This document shows, piece by piece, positions 1-5,242 of a stretch of 7,867 nt of DNA. The stretch comes from Opitutia bacterium UBA7876 (GTDB lineage Bacteria > Verrucomicrobiota > Verrucomicrobiia > Opitutales > Seribacteraceae). The position numbers were made by a program, and so were the translations under genes. The stretch lies in contig DLRY01000069.1 in the NCBI GenBank assembly GCA_002500665.1, positions 7,059 to 14,925 of the forward strand, in the 5' to 3' direction. The notes under the pieces were generated by a model that worked only from the letters and a program-made list of their open reading frames with translations, did no database searches and had not been told where the DNA came from. Positions within the stretch are counted from its first letter, which is position 1; each line of letters begins with the position of its first letter.

Positions 1-39
1 GGATGAGGGCAAGGATGAGGGGAAGTATGAACGTTCGAG

Positions 40-3000
40 TCATGGCGTTGGTTCTTCTTGGTTTTGTTTTTCCGGTTTCGGTTTTTGCCGGGCTTTCTCG
101 ACCAGGCGGAGGACCCGCGCGTATTCGGCTTCCGGGTCGTGGAAGAAGTCGATGCTCCAGACCCGGATCATCCGCCACCCCTTGGCCTTGAGGATCAGGT
201 GGCGGCCCACGTCCCGGTCGCGGGCTCCCGGGGCGAGGTGGTAGGATGGACCGTCCAGCTCGATTCCGCAAAGAAATTCGTCCGGTTTGTCGGGGGATTT
301 CACTCCGACGTCGACCTTCCATCCACTAATTCCCACCTGGGTCTCGACTTCGTAGCCGTCCGCGCGCAGGCGCTCGGAGAACCATTTTTCCGGGCCCGAG
401 GCGACGGATGCCGAGTCGTGGGCCGCCCCTCCCGGCAATTCGCCGGAGTCCGCATAGGCAAGGTAGCGGCTCAAGACTTGCGGCCCCTCCTTCTCTAGGG
501 TCAGGTCCGTCGGCTCGAGGGAGGTGCACAGCCGCAGGCGTTTCTTGGCCCGGGTGATCAGTACGTTGATCCTGTTTTCACCCATGGGCTGGCTGATCGG
601 TCCGAACCTCTGGTAGACTTTCCCCTCGGAGTTCTTCCCGAAGACCGTGGCGATTAGGATGACGTCGCGCTCGTCCCCCTGGACGTTTTCCAGGTTCTTG
701 ATGAAGAAGTACTCGGGGCTATCCTGCCAGTGGTTGAGGAAATGGGTGACGATGGAGTTTCCGGCGGCTTTTTCCTCGAAAAGCTCCTCGATGCGGGTGG
801 CTTGGCGGAGGTTCAGGACGGCTACCCCGAGGGAGCGTTTCGGGAATGCCTCCATGTGCTCGAGGATCATCTCCACTACCTTTTCCGCCTCCACGGGGTT
901 GGGGTTTCGGGAGGATCCGTCCTTGCCGCTCTCGTAAAGCCCACCCGCCCGGACCAGGTCGACCCCGAGGGTCGGGTCTTCCCGGAGGTTGGGTATGGTG
1001 AGAAGCTCGTTGTCGTAAAACTCGTGGTTGGAAAAGGCGATCAGGTTCTCGTCCTCGGAGCGGTAGTGGTAGAGAAGCCGACGCTTGTAGGGAAGGGCCA
1101 AGCTGGCCCTCTCGAGGATCGACTCGTCCTTGTCCTCGTCCTCGGGTACGTCGAGGGTGGAGACCATGTAGCGGGTGGGTGGCATCTGCTGCTGGTCCCC
1201 CACGATGACGATTTGCTTGCTCCGAAGAAGCGAGCCGGCGGCCTCCTCGACCAGCATCTGGGATGCCTCGTCGATGATGAGCAGGTCGAAGGAATGATAG
1301 GGGGGGAGGAAGTCCGCGACCGACGAGGGGGTCATGAGGAAACAGGGGCAATACTCGTTGAGGGCTTCCCCGGCCCGGTGAAGGAGTTCCCGCACGGTGA
1401 CCCGGGCCTTGGTCTTGGCCCCCACGTGGCGAAGCAGGGCGAGGCCGCGCTTTTCCCCGACCCGGCGGGCGTTTACGGAATGGACTTGCTTGGGGTCCGG
1501 GGAGGTGGCGGCCAGCATGCGGCAGTAAAGAGACCTCATTTCCTCCTCCATGGCGCCGAGTTCCTTGCGCAGCCGCTCGATTTCGTCTCCCCTGAACTCA
1601 AGAAAATCCGGCTTTTCCTTACAGAGTTCACGACAAAGCTCGCGCAGCAATCGCTTGGCGAAGACCTCCTCGAGCGGATGGTCGAGCGTCAGGGCGGAGC
1701 GGAGAAAGTCATTGCAACGGAAGGTTGCGTCGAGCTCGGAAAGAGACTGGTTGAAGGCGGTCAGGTCGGGGAGCGAGCTCTTGTGGGCGAGCAAAAGTTT
1801 CAGCTTGTTCCTGAGATCCGGGGCGTTGATGGGCTCCTCGAGGATAGAATTCTCCGCCTGAAGGATTTCGGCGGCCTTGTTCAGGCGGTCGAGCAAGTCG
1901 CTCAGTCGTTCCCTCTCGGCGGTCAGGTCGGCCGCGCTTGAAGATTCCGCTCCCCCTTTCTCGAGCAGTCCGTTCAATTGCTCGCTTTGCTTGAGGGTCT
2001 CCTTGAGCTTGTCGACCATGGCCCGGAGCGTGGAGAAACTTACCTCGGGGTTTCGAACCCAGCTTCTGGCCTCGTTCCTGGCTCTTCGGAAGCTTGGCCA
2101 GATCCAGGCGGTTAGGAAATTGGCCCGCCAGAGCGTGGCGATGACCTGGCTGAGGCTCTCGGGACGGAGGTCCTCGTAATTCTTGAAGTCCTTCTCCAGT
2201 TCCGTTTCCATTTCGTCGAGCTTGATCCTGTTTTCCAAGAGATCCCCCTTGCGATTCAGTTCGGCTTTCAGGGCGTCCAGTTTCGTCTCCTCACCGCTCT
2301 CGGGAACGGGTTCCAGCACGGAGAGTCCCTCATGGATGCGTGCATCGAGTTCATCCAGCTCAAAGGGCGAGTAAGGCTTCGAACGCCGGAAAAACTTGAG
2401 CTTCCCTGGGATTTCCGGTCCAAGCTTGCGGGCAAGATCCTCGATGGGCCCACAGGCTTTTCGGGAGTCCTCCATGACGGTCTTCCCGACATGGGGCGGG
2501 GGAGAGAAGTCGTCCGTGAGGTGGTTGGGAACGTGGGAGAGCATGGAATGCTCGTTTACCGCCTCGTAGGCCGAATATAGATCCTCATCGTCCGATTCCG
2601 CGTCTTGGGTACCCAGTTTGACGGAAAGCAGGCTGGAATAGCGGTTGAGTTTTTTGATGCATGCGTCCCGTCGCTTGCGCAGGCGGTTGAATTCCCGCCG
2701 GATGGGTTTGTCGGCCGCTTCTTTGTTGATTCGAATCCCCACTTCCTCGAAAAGCTGGGAGCGCGAACAGTACTCGGAGTGAATGGCGAGGCATTTCGAG
2801 CCCAACCCGACCTTTCCCAGGCGATGACGGACCACTTCCAGGGCGGCCGTCTTCTGGGCGAGGAAAAGGACCTTCTTTCCTTGGTTGATGGCGCTTGCGA
2901 TGAGGTTGACGATGGTCTGCGACTTTCCCGTTCCGGGCGGTCCCTCGATCACCAAGCTCGTTCCTTCGGCAACGTCGAGAACGGCCGAGTGTTGGGAGCT

Positions 3001-4056
3001 GTCCACGGGCAGGGCGAAGGCGGGCACCGTTTTCGTGTTCTTCTCGTCGTCGACGTCCCGCAGGGCGAGCCGCTCCTGGACGGTGTCGCCGCCGAGTACC
3101 CAGGAACCCATTCGGGCAATGCTTTCATCGGAGAAACGTTCCGGAAGCAGTTCCGATGGGGAGATGCCGGTCGACCTGAAGATGCCGATCGCCATCCTCC
3201 TGCGGAGGTTCCACTCGGGCCTTCCGTTCTTGGTCGCGTAGTCTTGGAACAGGTCGAGGTAGGCGTCTACGTCGAAGTTTTCCGAATCCTCTTCCATGGC
3301 TTCGGGAAGCCCGGGCGGTTCTTCCCCCGTGGCCTCCTTTAGGGCGTGGAACAGATCTTCGTTAAGCCGCAAGTCGGCCCCCATGTAGTTGATTTTTCCG
3401 GAGGTGGAACTAACGGATAAATTCAAGGGCAGGAGCAAAAGCGGGGAATTGAAAACATAGAAGTCCTTCATGTTCGGCTTTTGCCTCGTCCACTCGAGAA
3501 AGCCCGTGGCGAGGTAAAAGGTCATGAGACCCTTTTCCCTGAGATAGACCAGTCTGCGCTTCTCTATTCTGGATAGGGTGGCGGCAAAAACCTCCTCGGG
3601 AACGTCCGTCTGGACGAACCGGTCGAGGTGTTTGGGCTCGGGACTTCCTTCCCCCTTTGGCGTGCGGGGAAGGTCGACGGAATGGTTGGGCAGGATTTCC
3701 TCGATCGGAGGCAGGCCAAGAACCTCGCGGGTACGGTCCTTGAGGGCTCTTTCCTCTTCCTCGTCGAGGGAATCGAACTCGCGGCCCTCCTTCTCCCGGA
3801 GGTCGTTGAAGGCTTTCTCGAAGGCATCGGTCTTCTCGTCCTCGAGCATCTCCTCGACGTTGGGGTAGGGGGCCAGGCTCAGCGCCTTTCCCTCGAGTAG
3901 GTGATCGAGGAGGTACTGGGGAACCTCGTCCAGTACGTTGAAGGCATCACCCCCGCCGGCCCCGGGGATACGCTTGCGGATACGCTGGTTGCCCGAGAGC
4001 CTAACCAGACGGAGGGAGAGGTCGCGCAGGTATTCCCGATGCTCGGATGGGTCCAT
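40..4056 (-). CDS. DUF4011-like / SF1 helicase / PD-(D/E)XK nuclease fusion, probable retron effector
   Basis: A 1338-residue protein. The N-terminus (about 5-60, with YLRDLSLRLVRL and VPQYLLDHLLEGK) resembles the DUF4011 domain that heads many large defence helicases. Superfamily 1 helicase motifs are intact: Walker A GPPGTGKSQ (372-380), DEAS Walker B (929-932), GDQQQMPPT (953-961), HYRS (997-1000), NVQGDERDVI (1124-1133) and NVLITRAKKRL (1164-1174). A charged, helical, probably coiled-coil insert of roughly 450 residues (about 450-900) separates Walker A from Walker B. Residues 1226-1308 form a Vsr/MTES_1575-like endonuclease with D1249, E1266-L-D1268, an RDVGRHL helix and GWRMIRVW. The tail is Lys/Pro/Gln-rich. 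ATP-driven unwinding or translocation coupled to DNA cleavage is expected, in the cytoplasm. An in-frame TGA two codons upstream of the ATG rules out a longer start. AGGA touches the ATG with no spacer, so initiation may be leaderless. The role as effector of the adjacent retron is inferred from position. Confidence 0.93.
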   Translation of the reverse strand: MDPSEHREYLRDLSLRLVRLSGNQRIRKRIPGAGGGDAFNVLDEVPQYLLDHLLEGKALSLAPYPNVEEMLEDEKTDAFEKAFNDLREKEGREFDSLDEEEERALKDRTREVLGLPPIEEILPNHSVDLPRTPKGEGSPEPKHLDRFVQTDVPEEVFAATLSRIEKRRLVYLREKGLMTFYLATGFLEWTRQKPNMKDFYVFNSPLLLLPLNLSVSSTSGKINYMGADLRLNEDLFHALKEATGEEPPGLPEAMEEDSENFDVDAYLDLFQDYATKNGRPEWNLRRRMAIGIFRSTGISPSELLPERFSDESIARMGSWVLGGDTVQERLALRDVDDEKNTKTVPAFALPVDSSQHSAVLDVAEGTSLVIEGPPGTGKSQTIVNLIASAINQGKKVLFLAQKTAALEVVRHRLGKVGLGSKCLAIHSEYCSRSQLFEEVGIRINKEAADKPIRREFNRLRKRRDACIKKLNRYSSLLSVKLGTQDAESDDEDLYSAYEAVNEHSMLSHVPNHLTDDFSPPPHVGKTVMEDSRKACGPIEDLARKLGPEIPGKLKFFRRSKPYSPFELDELDARIHEGLSVLEPVPESGEETKLDALKAELNRKGDLLENRIKLDEMETELEKDFKNYEDLRPESLSQVIATLWRANFLTAWIWPSFRRARNEARSWVRNPEVSFSTLRAMVDKLKETLKQSEQLNGLLEKGGAESSSAADLTAERERLSDLLDRLNKAAEILQAENSILEEPINAPDLRNKLKLLLAHKSSLPDLTAFNQSLSELDATFRCNDFLRSALTLDHPLEEVFAKRLLRELCRELCKEKPDFLEFRGDEIERLRKELGAMEEEMRSLYCRMLAATSPDPKQVHSVNARRVGEKRGLALLRHVGAKTKARVTVRELLHRAGEALNEYCPCFLMTPSSVADFLPPYHSFDLLIIDEASQMLVEEAAGSLLRSKQIVIVGDQQQMPPTRYMVSTLDVPEDEDKDESILERASLALPYKRRLLYHYRSEDENLIAFSNHEFYDNELLTIPNLREDPTLGVDLVRAGGLYESGKDGSSRNPNPVEAEKVVEMILEHMEAFPKRSLGVAVLNLRQATRIEELFEEKAAGNSIVTHFLNHWQDSPEYFFIKNLENVQGDERDVILIATVFGKNSEGKVYQRFGPISQPMGENRINVLITRAKKRLRLCTSLEPTDLTLEKEGPQVLSRYLAYADSGELPGGAAHDSASVASGPEKWFSERLRADGYEVETQVGISGWKVDVGVKSPDKPDEFLCGIELDGPSYHLAPGARDRDVGRHLILKAKGWRMIRVWSIDFFHDPEAEYARVLRLVEKARQKPKPEKQNQEEPTP

Positions 4057-4061
4057 TCCTC

Positions 4062-4090
4062 AATGCATGGGTCAATTCGACCCAAGTCAA
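4062..4090 (-). promoter_or_regulatory. Candidate promoter of the helicase-nuclease gene
   Basis: On the minus strand TTGACT (4090-4085; 5 of 6 to the -35 consensus) is followed after exactly 17 bases by TGCATT (4067-4062), a weak -10 box. The start point would fall at or next to the ATG at 4056, so the mRNA would have almost no leader. This fits the absence of a properly spaced Shine-Dalgarno. The boxes are matched to the general sigma-70 consensus only; the host consensus is unknown. Confidence 0.35.
4068..4084. promoter_or_regulatory. Palindromic operator candidate between the -35 and -10 boxes
   Basis: TGGGTC and GACCCA are perfect 6-bp inverted arms around a 5-bp centre (AATTC on the plus strand). 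The 17-bp element fills precisely the spacer between the candidate -35 and -10 boxes of the helicase-nuclease gene, a classic place for a dimeric regulator to bind. No regulator gene of an obvious HTH type lies in the window; the HU-like protein upstream is a possible but unproven binder. Confidence 0.4.
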
Positions 4091-4115
4091 GAAATTGCTC
4101 GGCATGACTTGACTT
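4084..4115. repeat. Inverted repeat made of two divergent -35-like boxes
   Basis: AAGTCAAG (4084-4091) and CTTGACTT (4108-4115) are perfect 8-bp inverted arms separated by 16 bases. Each arm contains TTGACTT reading outward: the minus-strand copy toward the helicase-nuclease gene and the plus-strand copy toward the ncRNA. The simplest reading is back-to-back -35 elements of two divergent promoters; a shared operator is the alternative. Confidence 0.45.
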
Positions 4116-4142
4116 TTTCTTGCAAGTAAAGACACATTAAAG
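4109..4142 (+). promoter_or_regulatory. Candidate promoter of the plus-strand retron ncRNA
   Basis: TTGACT at 4109-4114 matches the -35 consensus at 5 of 6 positions and lies about 33 bases before the a1 arm of the predicted msr-msd RNA (4141-4143). This is the distance expected if transcription starts at a1. The -10 region (4131-4137, around GACACAT) is poor. A promoter reading rightward here supports the plus-strand assignment of the RNA. Position is the main support. Confidence 0.42.
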
Positions 4143-4185
4143 GCGTCGTGGGGTTTTCATCGGACCTAGCCTACAATCAAACAGG

Positions 4186-4204
4186 CGATTCCAATTCGGA
4201 GTCG
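4186..4204 (+). other. msr stem-loop 1
   Basis: CGATTCC (4186-4192) pairs with GGAGTCG (4198-4204) around the loop AATTC, giving seven pairs including one U.G. It lies 16 bases after the predicted branch G. On the minus strand the wobble is a C.A mismatch, one of the clues that the RNA is plus-strand. Confidence 0.6.
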
Positions 4205-4212
4205 GGCCTTCG

Positions 4213-4231
4213 CTGCGGCGTACCGCCGCGG
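4213..4231 (+). other. msr stem-loop 2
   Basis: CTGCGGCG (4213-4220) pairs with CGCCGCGG (4224-4231), eight pairs including one U.G, around a 3-base loop TAC. It is a very GC-rich, stable hairpin separating msr from msd, and a plausible block where reverse transcription of the msd could stop. Confidence 0.6.
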
Positions 4232-4247
4232 TCAGCCGGTTGTCTCC

Positions 4248-4338
4248 TCCGAACGGGTGGCGTAATTATTCTGCAGACAAGTCAGCAGAATAATTACACG
4301 CCTCAACCAGCGGTTGGACTGCTCACCCGTTCTTCGGA
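4248..4338 (+). other. msd long hairpin (template for the msDNA)
   Basis: The lower stem is TCC plus GAACGGGTG (4248-4259) against CACCCGTTC plus GGA (4324-4332, 4336-4338) with a UUC bulge. The upper stem is a perfect, AT-rich 13-bp duplex, GTAATTATTCTGC (4262-4274) with GCAGAATAATTAC (4285-4297), closed by the loop AGACAAGTCA. The 3' side carries an extra small hairpin, CAACC-AGC-GGTTG (4304-4316), making the structure asymmetric. Reverse transcription of this segment would give a hairpin msDNA. Confidence 0.72.
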
Positions 4339-4364
4339 CGTAGGTTTTGAAAACCCCGCGACGC

Positions 4365-5231
4365 TTAGTTTCCTTCGCCAACCATCCGCTCGAAGGCCAG
4401 GTGGCCCTTGAGCTCGCAAAAGGAATCGAACCCACCCCGGGCGAGGGCGCTCTCGATGCCCCTTGTCTCGATATCCCGCCGGATGGCCCGCAGTCGTCTT
4501 CTTTGGTTGCGGGGCAACCTCACTCCCTCGTTGACCACCAGGCCGGTTACCTTCTGGCACTGGTGTCTGCCCATGCGCTTGGTCTTTTCCCCGGCCAGGC
4601 GGTAGCCCGTCCGGCGGACTATTTGCTCGACCAGATCTTCGAATCCATCCGGTAACCCGTTTCCGGAAAAGGTCATGTCGTCCGCATACCTCGTGTAGGC
4701 AAGCCCATGATCGTAGGCGAGTTCACCAAGCCCTTCATCCCCTTTGAAAAAGGCGAGGTTCGCGAGGTGCGGGCTGGTCGGGGCGCCTTGGGGAAGGGAG
4801 CCTTCACGACAGACCAACCGCAGGATGACTTCGAGAGCGTTCTTCTCGAGCGAGTAGTAGTTTCTCAATGCCCGCCCGACCTTTTCCTCGTCCGTTGTGG
4901 GAAAGAAATCCTTAAGATCGAAGGAGATCACCCAAGCCGAGCGGATGTGCGCTCGGGCATTCGTGACGATGGAAAGCCCCGGGTAGAAGCCATGGGCGGC
5001 GGTGTGGGGAGCGAAACCGTAAAGCAAGCGGTCGAGCAGCCGGCGCTGGACCAGCTTGAGAAAGGGCTTGGGGGCCTCGATCCAGCGGGGGCGCCTCCTG
5101 CGCGTCCGGAGAGGAAAGCGGTCATAGAGTCCCTCCGCCTCAACTGCCAATCGGGTCAACCTGCCCGCATCCATCCCGAGGAGGCGGGCCAACTCGGAGA
5201 GGCCCGTGGGGACGGCTTTTTTTTGATGCAT
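4365..5231 (-). CDS. ret: Retron reverse transcriptase
   Basis: A 288-residue RT that would copy the msd part of the adjacent ncRNA into msDNA, priming from the 2'-OH of an internal guanosine. RT motifs are intact: FDLKDFF (104-110, first catalytic Asp), LPQGAPTSP (146-154), and RYADD (181-185, the catalytic YADD box). The two hallmarks separating retron RTs from group II intron and DGR enzymes are present: NARAH (91-95, region X, NAxxH) and VTG (228-230, region Y). The length is normal for a compact retron RT, and no maturase, endonuclease or other fused domain is visible. The ATG starts 11 bases after the stop of the HU/VHL gene, which suggests an operon with coupled translation; no strong Shine-Dalgarno is visible. 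Codons 2-6 contain a run of eight A. The TAA stop touches the a2 arm of the ncRNA encoded on the other strand, so RT mRNA and ncRNA are convergent. Confidence 0.96.
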   Translation of the reverse strand: MHQKKAVPTGLSELARLLGMDAGRLTRLAVEAEGLYDRFPLRTRRRRPRWIEAPKPFLKLVQRRLLDRLLYGFAPHTAAHGFYPGLSIVTNARAHIRSAWVISFDLKDFFPTTDEEKVGRALRNYYSLEKNALEVILRLVCREGSLPQGAPTSPHLANLAFFKGDEGLGELAYDHGLAYTRYADDMTFSGNGLPDGFEDLVEQIVRRTGYRLAGEKTKRMGRHQCQKVTGLVVNEGVRLPRNQRRRLRAIRRDIETRGIESALARGGFDSFCELKGHLAFERMVGEGN

Positions 5232-5242
5232 GGCTTCTTGTC

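Larger units (their letters stand above)
4141..4366 (+). ncRNA. Retron msr-msd RNA, encoded opposite to its reverse transcriptase
   Basis: About 225 nt that folds as a retron template-primer RNA on the plus strand. Arm a1, GCGTCGTGGGGTTTTC (4143-4158), pairs fully with a2, GAAAACCCCGCGACGC (4349-4364), with one G.U pair. The stem can extend two pairs outward (4141-4142/4365-4366) and inward through ACCTA (4164-4168) with TAGGT (4341-4345). The next bases, G4169-C4170, fit the conserved AGC branch context, so G4169 is the likely priming guanosine. The msr part has two hairpins, CGATTCC/GGAGTCG (4186-4204) and CTGCGGCG/CGCCGCGG (4213-4231). The msd is a long hairpin: GAACGGGTG/CACCCGTTC (4251-4259/4324-4332), then a perfect 13-bp stem (4262-4274/4285-4297) with a 10-nt loop. 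All three G.U wobbles would be C.A mismatches on the minus strand. Predicted cDNA starts near 4340 and is roughly 90-110 nt; this length is inference. Confidence 0.82.

Noticed and set aside
3..191. Small plus-strand frame with a signal-peptide-like start
   Set aside because: Most of it lies antisense to the Lys/Glu/Pro-rich tail of the helicase-nuclease; complements of Lys codons give Phe/Leu and mimic a signal peptide. The rest of the frame looks like no protein.
730..1941. 403-codon plus-strand open frame
   Set aside because: It is a shadow of the helicase-nuclease coding strand in GC-rich DNA. Gly/Val/Glu-rich composition and no recognisable motif; the minus strand has clear helicase motifs across the same span.
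4068..4115. Rho-independent terminator for ret or for the ncRNA
   Set aside because: The inverted arms are short with a long spacer and are better explained as divergent -35 boxes and a spacer palindrome; the T-run after CTTGACTT is only on the plus strand, before the ncRNA.
4143..4364. The 16-bp inverted repeat as terminal repeats of a small mobile element
   Set aside because: There is no transposase and no flanking target duplication, and the inside folds as msr-msd with the branch-G context, so a1/a2 explains it.
4141..4366. The same structure read as a minus-strand ncRNA co-directional with ret
   Set aside because: On the minus strand the long hairpin would precede the short ones, reversing msr-msd order; no AGC follows the outer stem; three stem pairs become C.A mismatches. 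The plus strand fits better on all counts.
4148..4411. 87-codon plus-strand frame across the ncRNA
   Set aside because: It spans the structured RNA and the antisense end of ret; no ribosome site and no motif. The RNA structure explains the conservation-like features seen.
4365..5231. Group II intron or diversity-generating retroelement RT
   Set aside because: NAxxH and VTG motifs are retron-specific. There is no maturase or endonuclease domain, no intron domain V structure and no template/variable repeat pair in the window.
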